Positions 35,281 through 44,591 of a stretch of DNA of 64,000 bases are shown here, one piece after another (within the stretch, counting starts at the first letter, position 1; every line of letters starts with the position of its first letter). The position numbers and the translations under genes were made by a program. The DNA comes from Clostridiales bacterium. GTDB lineage: Bacteria > Bacillota > Clostridia > Lachnospirales > Lachnospiraceae. The stretch is taken from assembly GCA_023663185.1 (NCBI GenBank), contig JAMPHY010000015.1:19575-83574 (forward strand). Direction: 5' to 3'. A model generated the notes under the pieces. It was not told where the DNA came from and did not search any database. It saw only the letters and a program-made list of their open reading frames with translations.

Positions 35281-38010
35281 ATGTACCATTGCCATGTTCA
35301 GTTCTACCTAGTCGGCAGTCAGTGCAGCGCATTTGAAATCATTAAGAAAATGCCGCCGCTTGAACATTTCACCCATAAATTTGCACAAAGCGGCATACCA
35401 GAGAAAAAGCTGACCGCCGGTGCAGATGTGATTTTGGCTTATTTACAAGATAAAGACATAGAAGATACTATTAAAACGCTTGTATCAGATAAAAAGGAGG
35501 ACGCAGAGCTTATTCTGTTTGCGGACGCAGGGGCTGTCTGCGCTCTTAAAGAAGAGGAGCAGATTACGGATATCTGGCAGCCTGATATGACGGACGAAGA
35601 AGTGAAATTCCGCTTTAACAGATGGCAGCAGGCGTATAAGGTCAGCAAGGACCTGTGGCAGAGTAAGAATTATATGGACACTCTTATGAGCAGCACGCCG
35701 AATTTGGTCTGGTGTAAGGATATAGATGGTTTACATAATGTAGTAAACGATAGTTTCTGTCAGATGGTAGGAAAGACGAAAAAACAGGTAATAGGGCGCG
35801 ACCACGCATACATCTGGAATGCCAAGCCGGGCGATCCGGACTGCTCGGATTCAGATAACGAAGCGATAACCCAGAGACATACCTGTATATCGGAAGAGGT
35901 TATAAAGGCTGACGACGGCATGAAGATTCTTGAGACCTATAAATCCCCACTTTATGATATTGACGGCAGCGTAATGGGAACGGCGGGAGTGGCGGTTGAC
36001 GTAACTCAGGAGCGCACATATCAGCAGGAAATACTCAAGAAAAATCAGACTTTGGAAAAAATTTTTACCAATATAGACTGCGGCGTAGTACGTCATACCT
36101 TAGATGGAGAAATCTTAAGCATAAATAGGGCGGCGCTTGAAATCTTAGGCTACGAATCCAAAGAGGAATTGATAGAAGCTGGCTTTAAGTTGATTTCACC
36201 GTCCGTTGTAGATGAAGATAGAAATAAACTGCGGGAAAAAATCCAAACCCTGAAAAAAGAGGGCGACAGCATTGAAGTGAACTACCGCGTGCGCCACAAG
36301 AACGGCGATATCGTATATGTTGTGGCTGATATTAAGCTGATGATGGAAGACGGCGAACTGATTTATCAGCGTTTCCTCTTAGACTGCACCGATCAGAAGC
36401 TGAATGAGCGGCGCAATATGGAACTGGTGTATGCGCTGAGCGTAGATTACAAATTCGTATGCTTTTTAGACTTGAATACGGGCAAGGGAATGTTAATACA
36501 GAATGATGGAACCGTGGATAAGGAATATATGGCCATGTTTAATGGCGAGCGGCCAATAGAAGAAAGCGTGCGGCTCTATATAGATAATTTTGTATACGAA
36601 GACGATAAGCCGCTTATGACACACTCTCTATCTTTGGAAAACCTGAAAGCAGAGCTTTCGTATGAGAAGATGTTCTATGTATATTATAGGGCGTTCATAG
36701 ATGGCAAGATTTTATATTACCAGATGAAAGCGGTGCGTGCTGGCACATGGGAAGAAAATCAGGGCATTGTTATTGGCGTAAGATGTGTTGATGATGAAAT
36801 CCGCAAGGATATGGAGAAGAGGGATTTGCTTGAGAACGCTCTTTTGCAGGCGAATAAGGCGAGTGAAGCTAAGAGCGCGTTCCTTTCCAATATGTCGCAT
36901 GATATCCGTACGCCGATGAACGCTATCGTCGGCTTTACGAATCTTGCCATAGCGCATATAGACAATACGGAGCAGGTTAAAGAATACTTAGGGAAAATTA
37001 TGACGTCGGGCAACCACCTGCTGAGGCTGATTAATAACGTGTTAGATATGAGCCGTATTGAAAGCGGCAAGGTGCAGTTGGAAGAAAAGCCGTGTAATTT
37101 AATTGATATTATGAACGGACTGCGCAGTATTTTACAGGCGGATATCAACGCTAAACATATGCAGCTTGATATTGATACGCAGCAGATTAAGAACGTAAAT
37201 ATTTACTGCGATGTGCTAAGACTCGACCAAGTGCTTTTAAATCTGGTAAGTAACTCTGTAAAGTATACACGTAATGGCGGCACAGTCAGCGTGAAGGTTG
37301 CACAAAAGGACGGAGCGCCGGAGGGTTACGCTAATTATGAGTTTTTAATCAAGGATAACGGAATAGGTATGAGCGAGGAATTTGTACAGCATATTTTCGA
37401 GCCGTTTGAAAGAGAAAAAAATTCGACGCTCAGCGGGGTTCAGGGAACAGGACTCGGCATGGCTATTACCAAAAATATCGTAGACATGATGGCTGGCTCA
37501 ATAGATGTAAAGAGTGAACTTGGCAAGGGGACGGAGTTTACCCTCTGTTTAATGCTGCGTCTGTATTCCGAAGAGCTTAAGCAACAGCCGGTGCAGACGG
37601 ATAAAGAGAGCGTTTCTAACTCTAAGCGGCATACGGGACGTATTTTGCTTACGGAAGACGTCGAACTGAATCAGGAGGTCGCTACGGCGATTCTTTCAGA
37701 CGCGGGATTTGAGGTAGAGATTGCCGATAACGGACAGATTGCCGTGGATATGCTTAAGAAATCCAAGCCGGGATACTATAAACTTGTGCTTATGGACGTA
37801 CAGATGCCGGTTATGAACGGGTATGAGGCGGCTAAAGAAATCCGCAAGCTTGAAAATCAGGAGCTTTCAACCATACCGATTATCGCCATGACTGCGAATG
37901 CCTTTGAGGAAGATAAGCAGGAGGCGATAAAGAGCGGTATGAACGGGCATATTGCCAAGCCGATTGACATAGGAAATCTTTTTGAAACTTTAGATAGTAT
38001 ATTGTGCTGA
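35281..38010 (+). CDS. Cytoplasmic hybrid histidine kinase with PAS domains
   Basis: This is a 909-residue kinase without TM helices. The first ~125 residues form an alpha/beta, pseudo-receiver-like domain (HVQFYLVGSQCSAFEIIKK) that I cannot name. PAS 1 spans ~140-245, PAS 2 ~255-375 and a third PAS-like region ~380-510. HisKA follows with His540 (NMSHDIRTPMNA), HATPase with NLVSNSVKYT, DNGIGM and GTGLGM, and a C-terminal receiver with Asp839 (LVLMDVQMPVMNGYEA). The kinase core closely resembles that of the hybrid kinase at 4800. It is 21 bases upstream of the EAL gene, so the two are probably co-transcribed. Confidence 0.93.
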   Translation: MYHCHVQFYLVGSQCSAFEIIKKMPPLEHFTHKFAQSGIPEKKLTAGADVILAYLQDKDIEDTIKTLVSDKKEDAELILFADAGAVCALKEEEQITDIWQPDMTDEEVKFRFNRWQQAYKVSKDLWQSKNYMDTLMSSTPNLVWCKDIDGLHNVVNDSFCQMVGKTKKQVIGRDHAYIWNAKPGDPDCSDSDNEAITQRHTCISEEVIKADDGMKILETYKSPLYDIDGSVMGTAGVAVDVTQERTYQQEILKKNQTLEKIFTNIDCGVVRHTLDGEILSINRAALEILGYESKEELIEAGFKLISPSVVDEDRNKLREKIQTLKKEGDSIEVNYRVRHKNGDIVYVVADIKLMMEDGELIYQRFLLDCTDQKLNERRNMELVYALSVDYKFVCFLDLNTGKGMLIQNDGTVDKEYMAMFNGERPIEESVRLYIDNFVYEDDKPLMTHSLSLENLKAELSYEKMFYVYYRAFIDGKILYYQMKAVRAGTWEENQGIVIGVRCVDDEIRKDMEKRDLLENALLQANKASEAKSAFLSNMSHDIRTPMNAIVGFTNLAIAHIDNTEQVKEYLGKIMTSGNHLLRLINNVLDMSRIESGKVQLEEKPCNLIDIMNGLRSILQADINAKHMQLDIDTQQIKNVNIYCDVLRLDQVLLNLVSNSVKYTRNGGTVSVKVAQKDGAPEGYANYEFLIKDNGIGMSEEFVQHIFEPFEREKNSTLSGVQGTGLGMAITKNIVDMMAGSIDVKSELGKGTEFTLCLMLRLYSEELKQQPVQTDKESVSNSKRHTGRILLTEDVELNQEVATAILSDAGFEVEIADNGQIAVDMLKKSKPGYYKLVLMDVQMPVMNGYEAAKEIRKLENQELSTIPIIAMTANAFEEDKQEAIKSGMNGHIAKPIDIGNLFETLDSILC

Positions 38011-38031
38011 AAAGCGGAAACGGGGGTTATT

Positions 38032-39780
38032 ATGACGCATAAGGAGAAGGCGGGCGAACTGCTCAACCAGCAATATCACTGCTCACAGGCTTTGTTTGGA
38101 GCGTTTGCACAAGACTTTGGCATGGATTTAAAGACAGCATTCAAAGTTAGCACCTGTTTCGGCGGTGGAATGAGGCAGGGCGGCACCTGCGGCTGTATCA
38201 CAGCGTCACTATTGATAATTGGCATGGCGGTAGGCTTTTATGATTCTCAGGATAGGGAGTTGGAAGTCTATGCGAATAAAAAGACCGAAGAGTTCATCAG
38301 GCGTTTTACTGAAAAGATGGAAGGAGTAGTCGAATGCCGCGATATTCTCGGCAAAGATATCTCTAAACCGGACGAGGTCGCCATCATACGAAAAGAGGGA
38401 CTTATCCTAAAGAAATGTCCGAAAGCGATTAATATAAGCATCGATATACTGGAGGATATGTTAGCGGATATTCTTAAAGATGTAAAAGATAGCGCTTTCA
38501 ATCCGGAAGACCTTCCGACAGGTGAAGACGCCGAAAGGCTGCTTAAGCAGGTAAGTAAGAAGAGCCGTTTCAGAAGAAATGTCAACAGCCTCATTCATAC
38601 TTCTGAGAAAAGTATAGCGTTTATTCAGTTTGATATCCGAAAATTTAAGATTATCAACGATTTGTATGGTGAAAGATTTGGAGACGAAATACTGGAATTT
38701 ATCAGAAATACTATGGGGGAGGTATGCCATAGCGACCAGTATTTTGTCAATTTGCGCAGCGACGTGTTCATGATAGTGACCGAGTATGACGACGTAAAGG
38801 ACATAACCGAACTTATACATAGACTGGACGAAAAGATTAACAATTATAAAGACGTAAGGCTTTATCTGGTTTACGGCGTATATATGGTGGAAGATAAGAC
38901 TATGGAGCAGCGGCAGATGCAGGATAGGGCGTCTATGGCGAGAAAAGCGGCAAAGAATAATGTGCTGACTAATATTCTTTTCTATCAGGAGCAGTTTAAG
39001 GAGACTCTTTATAACAAGAAGTTTATCGAAGAGAATATGCAGACTGCGATTAACGAAAGACAGTTTTTGATGTATTTACAGCCTAAGTACAGTATAACGC
39101 GCAATGAAATTATCGGCGCGGAGGCGCTTGTGAGATGGCGTAATCCGGAGCGCGGCATGATATTCCCCGATCAGTTTATTCCGATTATAGAAGAGAACGG
39201 CTTCATTAAGAAGGTGGATTATTACATATGGGAAGAGGCGTGTAAGTTTATAAAGAAATGTATAGACATAGGGATAGAAGACTGTCCGGTATCCGTCAAC
39301 GTATCCAGAATCCATCTGCGCGATAATGAATGTATATATGTACTTGACGATATGATAGCAAGACACGGCATTCCTAAGAAAATGCTTGAACTTGAGATTA
39401 CAGAGACGGCAGGCAATCAGGAAATAAGTAAAAAGGCGCTTAGACTTAAAGAAGAAGGCTATACGCTGCTTATGGACGATTTCGGCAGCGGGTATTCTTC
39501 ACTGGATATTCTTTTAGAGACGCCGTTTGACGTAATCAAGCTGGATAAGAAATTCATGGAGAATATGATGATATCGAGCAAGGGAAGGCTTATCTTAGAG
39601 CAGATAGTTTCGATGGTGAATAAACTGGAACTCGGACTTTTGGCGGAAGGCGTAGAGACAAAGGAGCAGACCGAACTCTTAGAGGGTATCGGCTGCGACC
39701 AAGTACAAGGATATTATTATGCTAAGCCCATGCCGGAAGAGGAATTTTTTGAACTTATTAAAAAACAAAAGCTTTCTTGA
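38032..39780 (+). CDS. C_GCAxxG_C_C domain fused to degenerate GGDEF and EAL domains
   Basis: This is a 582-residue fusion. Residues 1-150 match the C_GCAxxG_C_C family: Cys17 (HCSQALF), Cys42, GGTCGC with Cys53/55, ECRDILGKDI with Cys102, and Cys129. That domain is thought to bind a redox centre. Residues ~190-300 are a GGDEF domain whose signature is replaced by LRSDVFMIV (240-249), so cyclase activity is unlikely. Residues ~335-575 are EAL with all core motifs: EAL (364-366), NVSR, ELEITET, DDFGSGYSS (482-490), KLDK and EGVET, so c-di-GMP phosphodiesterase activity is expected. A redox signal may set c-di-GMP level (inference). Confidence 0.9.
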   Translation: MTHKEKAGELLNQQYHCSQALFGAFAQDFGMDLKTAFKVSTCFGGGMRQGGTCGCITASLLIIGMAVGFYDSQDRELEVYANKKTEEFIRRFTEKMEGVVECRDILGKDISKPDEVAIIRKEGLILKKCPKAINISIDILEDMLADILKDVKDSAFNPEDLPTGEDAERLLKQVSKKSRFRRNVNSLIHTSEKSIAFIQFDIRKFKIINDLYGERFGDEILEFIRNTMGEVCHSDQYFVNLRSDVFMIVTEYDDVKDITELIHRLDEKINNYKDVRLYLVYGVYMVEDKTMEQRQMQDRASMARKAAKNNVLTNILFYQEQFKETLYNKKFIEENMQTAINERQFLMYLQPKYSITRNEIIGAEALVRWRNPERGMIFPDQFIPIIEENGFIKKVDYYIWEEACKFIKKCIDIGIEDCPVSVNVSRIHLRDNECIYVLDDMIARHGIPKKMLELEITETAGNQEISKKALRLKEEGYTLLMDDFGSGYSSLDILLETPFDVIKLDKKFMENMMISSKGRLILEQIVSMVNKLELGLLAEGVETKEQTELLEGIGCDQVQGYYYAKPMPEEEFFELIKKQKLS

Positions 39781-39826
39781 CAAATAAAGATTTATATATA
39801 TGCAGTTTAATTTGCGACTTTTTATT

Positions 39827-39896
39827 AAAAAACCAGACAAGATTTGCGACATTTATATTGAAAACGATATTTTTGTCGATTTTTCTGGTTTTTTTT
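39827..39896 (+). terminator. Intrinsic terminator after the EAL gene
   Basis: AAAAAACCAGA (39827-39837) pairs with TCTGGTTTTTTTT (39884-39896), with an inner CGACA/TGTCG pairing and a T-run. It separates the kinase/EAL pair from the downstream signalling operon. Confidence 0.75.
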
Positions 39897-39918
39897 GAAG
39901 AATTTTTTATGATTTTTA

Positions 39919-39948
39919 TTGACAATTATAATAGATTAGTAGTATTTT
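39919..39948 (+). promoter_or_regulatory. Possible promoter of the HD-GYP gene
   Basis: TTGACA (39919-39924), 18 bases, TATTTT (39943-39948). It sits in an A+T-rich stretch directly after the terminator. Confidence 0.4.
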
Positions 39949-40010
39949 ATTATTGAAATAAAAAGTGGAGGTTAAATTCACGGATTTTTCTATAATGTAA
40001 GTGGAGGAAG

Positions 40011-41108
40011 ATGCGTATGAATACGGACAAACTAAAGATACTTATTGTTGATGATGAAGAGGTAAACAGAGACATACTCAAAGAGATGTTCAGGAATGCG
40101 AAATACAATATTCTTGAAGCGGAAGATGGGGAAACCGCTACTCATATTATAAGCGAGAACCCGGATTTGTCTTTGGTACTGTTAGACATAGTAATGCCTA
40201 TTATGGACGGGTTCGGCGTACTTGAGTACATGCACGAGAATAACTTCTTAGACAGCATTCCGGTTATCTTAATTACCAGCGAGGACGCGCTGGACAGTGA
40301 GGATCAGGCATATTCATACGGAGTTATGGACGTTATACATAAGCCGTTTTACCCGCATATAGTAAAGAGAAGAAGTAAGAATATTATTGAACTGTTCCAG
40401 AATAAAAATAACATGGAGTTACGCCTGAAAGAGCAGGAAGCAGAAATCAGGGCTCAGGAGAAGGAAATACGTTCTAATAACGAGTTTATGATTGAAATGC
40501 TCAGCTCCGTAGTCGAGGCAAGAAGCGCCGAGTCAGGAGAGCATACCAGACGTATCAAGTATTTTACAAGAATTATGTTAAAGTATTTGATGAAGTATTT
40601 CCCGAAGTACGGAATTACTCCCGAACAGGCGGATTTGATATGTCAGGCGTCAGCGCTTCATGATATCGGTAAGATAGGCATACCAGACGCGATACTGCTT
40701 AAACCGGGAAGACTTACGCCGGAAGAATTTGAAATAATGAAAACTCACTCGACTATCGGCAGCGAGATATTGGAAAAGAGTTTCAAAAACAGAGAAACTG
40801 ATTTTTACCGTTACAGTTATAACATCTGCCGTTACCACCATGAGAGATGGGACGGTAAAGGATATCCCGACCATCTTAAAGGGGACGAGATACCGATTTA
40901 TACACAAGTTGTTGCCATTGCAGATGTTTACGACGCGCTGGTAAGTCCGAGAGTATATAAGAGTGCGTATGCTAACAACATTGCATACGAGATGATAATG
41001 AATGGGGAATGCGGTCAGTTTTCACCTGACGTACTTGAATGTTTTGGGCTTGCTAAGGAAGATTTCTTCAATATAGTAGAAGTAATTAAGATGTTTGATT
41101 TTACCTGA
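40011..41108 (+). CDS. Response regulator with HD-GYP c-di-GMP phosphodiesterase domain
   Basis: This is a 365-residue protein. Receiver domain 1-125 has acidic DDEE, phospho-Asp59 (LLDIVMPIMDGF) and Lys111. A helical linker (125-165) leads to an HD-GYP domain with ALHDIGKIGIPD (HD at 217-218), HH at 276-277, GYP at 284-286 and VAIADVYDAL. All ligands of the metal site are present, so cleavage of c-di-GMP is expected and should be gated by phosphorylation. A terminator follows at 41123. Confidence 0.93.
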   Translation: MRMNTDKLKILIVDDEEVNRDILKEMFRNAKYNILEAEDGETATHIISENPDLSLVLLDIVMPIMDGFGVLEYMHENNFLDSIPVILITSEDALDSEDQAYSYGVMDVIHKPFYPHIVKRRSKNIIELFQNKNNMELRLKEQEAEIRAQEKEIRSNNEFMIEMLSSVVEARSAESGEHTRRIKYFTRIMLKYLMKYFPKYGITPEQADLICQASALHDIGKIGIPDAILLKPGRLTPEEFEIMKTHSTIGSEILEKSFKNRETDFYRYSYNICRYHHERWDGKGYPDHLKGDEIPIYTQVVAIADVYDALVSPRVYKSAYANNIAYEMIMNGECGQFSPDVLECFGLAKEDFFNIVEVIKMFDFT

Positions 41109-41122
41109 TACAACACTCAATA

Positions 41123-41157
41123 GGCAGCAAAAACATTACCGGGTTTTTGTTGCCTTT
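41123..41157 (+). terminator. Intrinsic terminator after HD-GYP gene
   Basis: GGCAGCAAAAAC (41123-41134) pairs with GTTTTTGTTGCC (41143-41154), followed by TTT. Confidence 0.65.
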
Positions 41158-41200
41158 ATGAATGAAATCGGGAAACATTGCTTTTGCGGGGAGGAACATG

Positions 41201-42631
41201 ATGGAGGCGTGGAACGAAGACAACTTATTTCCGGTAGAAGATGCGCTGGAAATGATTATTGCGTTTGATAAGACCGGAGTGATTTTCTATTCTAATACGG
41301 CAGCTAAAAAGAAACTTGAATATGAAGACGACTTATGTGGAAGCCATATAAGCGACATCTTTTTAAATACTTTTAGAGGTACAGAGGACGGCTTCGAGAC
41401 GGATTATCCGTTCGGGAACGAGCAGCAGAACCTTATCGCATACCGCAAGAACCGTACCTGCTTTCCGGTAGAAGCGAAAATTATAGAAAGCAAGAATAAG
41501 CCGGGCACATATATATGTATGGCGAATGATACTCTGGAGAAGGAGCATCTTGGCAGGGAGATTGAACATGTAAAGCAGGAAGCTGAGCAGGCTTTGAAAG
41601 TTAAATCTGAATTTGTATCAAATGTAACGCATGAGCTTCGCACCCCTGTAAACGGAGTGCTTGGAAACGTCAAAGAACTGCTTGAGATAGTGACTGATGA
41701 AAAAGCTCTTAAAACGCTGAGGCTGATAGAACGTTGCTGCGGCGATATGAATAAAATAATAAATAACATTCTGGATTTTTCCAAATTGGAGGCCGGAAAA
41801 TTTACATTAGAGCCGCGCTCATTCAATTTCAGAAACATGCTTGATTATGTGAAGGCACAACATACCGCTAAGATTACCGAAAAAGGTTTAAGGTTTTTTA
41901 TGACGGTATCTCCGCAAATACCCGAACATGTTATAGGCGACGAGCTGCGTATCGTACAGATACTTAACAATCTTTTATCCAATGCGCTTAAGTTCACGAC
42001 CGTAGGCAAGATTAGTCTTGAAGTTGTCAGAACGGCGCGTATCAAGGATAAAATAGAATTATTTTTTATAGTGAAGGATACCGGAATTGGTATTGATAAA
42101 TCCGATAAGGATAAGTTGTTCCAGAGTTTCTCACAGTTAGACGCTTCTATCTCAAGAAAGTACGGTGGAACCGGTCTGGGACTTAACATATGTAAACAGT
42201 TAGTGGAACTGATGGGCGGAAAAATAGAAGCCGAAGGCGTTAAGAATAAGGGTTCAACCTTTTCATTTTCTATATGGGTGGGCGTAAGCGAAGAAGAGAA
42301 TGCGCCTATGCAGCCCGATGAAAGCAACGCTTTGCGTCAGGCAATGTATACCTCCGCACCGACTGACGACGATGAGGATACAGAAGAGATAATAGAGTAT
42401 GGCACTCCGGAAAACATCGAGACGCTTAAGAAAAATCTTTCCAAGCTTATTCTCTGCGTGGAAATGGAGAATTGGGAGAAGGCGGAGATGTTCATGGAGA
42501 CTATCAGGCAGCTCACTCAGGGAGCGCCCAGAGAAGTATCCCGCGCGATTTTGAAGTTAAAGATGGCGGTACAGAAAGAGAACTACGAAAAAGTAAATGC
42601 AGGCTATGAAGAATTAAATACCTATCTGTGA
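41201..42631 (+). CDS. Soluble PAS histidine kinase
   Basis: This is a 476-residue kinase. I prefer the ATG at 41201 because GGGGAGG (41188-41194) is correctly spaced for it. The in-frame ATG at 41162 has no RBS and overlaps the terminator. Domains: PAS (~10-115), HisKA with His144 (SNVTHELRTPVNG) and HATPase (ILNNLLSNALKFTT, DTGIGI, YGGTGLGLNICKQL). A ~115-residue acidic/helical C-terminal extension has no motif I recognise but could serve phosphotransfer. It precedes a receiver/HD-GYP-like gene, probably its partner, with a 13-base gap. Confidence 0.92.
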   Translation: MEAWNEDNLFPVEDALEMIIAFDKTGVIFYSNTAAKKKLEYEDDLCGSHISDIFLNTFRGTEDGFETDYPFGNEQQNLIAYRKNRTCFPVEAKIIESKNKPGTYICMANDTLEKEHLGREIEHVKQEAEQALKVKSEFVSNVTHELRTPVNGVLGNVKELLEIVTDEKALKTLRLIERCCGDMNKIINNILDFSKLEAGKFTLEPRSFNFRNMLDYVKAQHTAKITEKGLRFFMTVSPQIPEHVIGDELRIVQILNNLLSNALKFTTVGKISLEVVRTARIKDKIELFFIVKDTGIGIDKSDKDKLFQSFSQLDASISRKYGGTGLGLNICKQLVELMGGKIEAEGVKNKGSTFSFSIWVGVSEEENAPMQPDESNALRQAMYTSAPTDDDEDTEEIIEYGTPENIETLKKNLSKLILCVEMENWEKAEMFMETIRQLTQGAPREVSRAILKLKMAVQKENYEKVNAGYEELNTYL

Positions 42632-42644
42632 GAGGAGGAGTCCA

Positions 42645-43703
42645 GTGGCTTCTGACAAAATGAAATCGTATGATGAAAAAATTCTGATTGTAGATGATGT
42701 GGAAACAAACAGGCTTGTTCTTGAGGCTATTATTGAGGACATGGGCTGTTCACCTATTTTGGCAGAAGACGGGAAGCAGGCTTTGGAAATGACAAAGCAG
42801 CATTTGCCGAGCTTGATTCTTAGCGACATATCTATGCCGGGCATGGACGGGTATGAGCTGTGCAGACTGCTTAAGAATGATAAAAAGACGAGAGATATTC
42901 CGATTGTATTTATTTCGGCGTTTAGCGATCCGATGGATATAGTCGAAGGATTTTTAATCGGCGGGGAAGATTATATCACCAAGCCTTTTATCTCGGAAGT
43001 GGTTCAGGCGCGTGTCGGCGTACAGCTGCGGCTTCGCGAGGCGAGGCAGGAGATGCTTGAGATGAACAGACGGCTTCAGGCTTCGGTCAATGAGCAGCTT
43101 GCGCAAATGGAGCTTGAGAAAAAGAATATCTTGTATGCGCTTGCTAATATTGCCCTGCAAAATTCAAACTATGCCACAGACTATATTGACAGACTGAGGA
43201 AAAACTGCCGGATTTTAGCACAGGGTATGCAGCTTTCACCGCTTTATGAAGACAGGATTTCAGATACTTATATAGATTCGATAGAGCTTTCAGCTCCGCT
43301 TTGCGATATCGGTAATATCGGCGTGCCGATGGAAATTCTTAAGAAGAAGGAACTAAGCGCCGAAGAAACGGAGATTTTGCAAACCCACGCAGATATAGGC
43401 GCTAGGCTGCTCTCCGATTTGTACTTGAATAATGATTATAATGAATTTATCAGCACAGCTATTGACGTTGTCCGCAATCATCATGAGAATTGGGACGGAA
43501 GCGGGTATCCGGATAACTTAAAGGAGGAGAAGATTCCGCTGGCGGCGCAGGTTGTCGCTATAATGAGCAGGTATACCCTGCTTACTGAGAATGACGCCCA
43601 TACAAGAGAGGAGGCGCTTGATATTATGAAGGGCGAAGCGGGTGTTAGATATTCTCCGGAAATTTATAAGATATGCTGTAAAATATCACGTCAATTAAGC
43701 TGA
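42645..43703 (+). CDS. Response regulator with degenerate HD-GYP domain
   Basis: This is a 352-residue receiver-HD-GYP homologue of the gene at 40011. It starts with GTG after GAGGAGG. The receiver has Asp61 (LILSDISMPGMDGYEL) and Lys113. In the HD domain the HD pair is changed to Cys220-Asp221 (APLCDIGNIGVP instead of LHDIGKIG). The N-terminal His is replaced in NYATDYIDRL, and VAIADVYDAL is replaced by VAIMSRYTLL. The HH (279-280) and GYP (287-289) motifs remain. With so many metal ligands lost, catalysis is unlikely. It may still bind c-di-GMP or protein partners (inference). Confidence 0.9.
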   Translation: MASDKMKSYDEKILIVDDVETNRLVLEAIIEDMGCSPILAEDGKQALEMTKQHLPSLILSDISMPGMDGYELCRLLKNDKKTRDIPIVFISAFSDPMDIVEGFLIGGEDYITKPFISEVVQARVGVQLRLREARQEMLEMNRRLQASVNEQLAQMELEKKNILYALANIALQNSNYATDYIDRLRKNCRILAQGMQLSPLYEDRISDTYIDSIELSAPLCDIGNIGVPMEILKKKELSAEETEILQTHADIGARLLSDLYLNNDYNEFISTAIDVVRNHHENWDGSGYPDNLKEEKIPLAAQVVAIMSRYTLLTENDAHTREEALDIMKGEAGVRYSPEIYKICCKISRQLS

Positions 43704-43747
43704 TATTCGTCTGTTATAAGAAATATTGATGACAGGGGGAGTGTAAG

Positions 43748-44563
43748 GTGACAATGACAGATGAAGAACTGCAACGAATTTCCGTTTTTATGAAGCAACG
43801 CTACGGTATAGAGCTGGGACAAAAGAAAGTCATTGTAAACGGAAGATTGCAGAATTACCTTAAGAGAAATGGCTGGAATAATTATATGGAGTACATGGAG
43901 GCTGTAGAACATGACAGAACCGGAACGCTCGAAAAAATTTTAGTCAATTTCCTCACCACAAATCATACATATTTTATGAGGGAATTTGAGCATTTCGATT
44001 ATATGAAGTCTGTTGCGCTTCCGTGGGCGAAGCAGAAGGCGGCGGCTACCAAAGATTTACGTATCTGGTGCGGCGCGGCTTCGACAGGCGAAGAGCCTTA
44101 TATGATAGCGATGGTATTGGCGGATTTCTTCGGTTTGGAGAAAGACCAGTGGGATAAGACCGTATTGGCGACCGACATATCCACCAAAGTTTTAAAAGAA
44201 GCTATGCTGGGAATTTACGGCGCTGAAGAGCTTAAGAACGTTCCTGAACAGTGGAAGCGGCATTTCTTTAAAGAGATTGCCGGAGGCGAACAGTATCAGG
44301 TAAGAGATGAGCTTAAAAAAGAAGTGCTTTTCAGACCGTTTAATTTGATGGATCCTCTTCCATTCAAAAAGAAGCTGCACATCGTATTTTTACGGAATGT
44401 TATGATTTATTTTGATGATAATACGAAGAGAGATTTGGTTCAAAGAATATATGATGTAATGGAGCCGGGAGGATATTTCTTTATCGGGACGACGGAAACG
44501 ATTGACAGGAGCAGTACCCCGTTTCAGATTATTCAGCCGTCGATATTCAGAAAAAGACCGTAG
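43748..44563 (+). CDS. cheR: CheR chemoreceptor methyltransferase
   Basis: CheR transfers methyl groups from SAM to glutamates of chemoreceptors. The 271-residue length is normal. The N-terminal helical domain is followed by LRIWCGAASTGEEPYMIAMV (SAM site), LATDISTKVL, and VFLRNVMIYFD near the C-terminus. A GTG (43748) or an ATG two codons later could be the start. The GGGGGAG at 43735 favours the GTG. Partner receptor is probably the MCP at 48852. Confidence 0.95.
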   Translation: MTMTDEELQRISVFMKQRYGIELGQKKVIVNGRLQNYLKRNGWNNYMEYMEAVEHDRTGTLEKILVNFLTTNHTYFMREFEHFDYMKSVALPWAKQKAAATKDLRIWCGAASTGEEPYMIAMVLADFFGLEKDQWDKTVLATDISTKVLKEAMLGIYGAEELKNVPEQWKRHFFKEIAGGEQYQVRDELKKEVLFRPFNLMDPLPFKKKLHIVFLRNVMIYFDDNTKRDLVQRIYDVMEPGGYFFIGTTETIDRSSTPFQIIQPSIFRKRP

Positions 44564-44591
44564 GCACGGAATGGTATGAGAGGAGAAAAAT

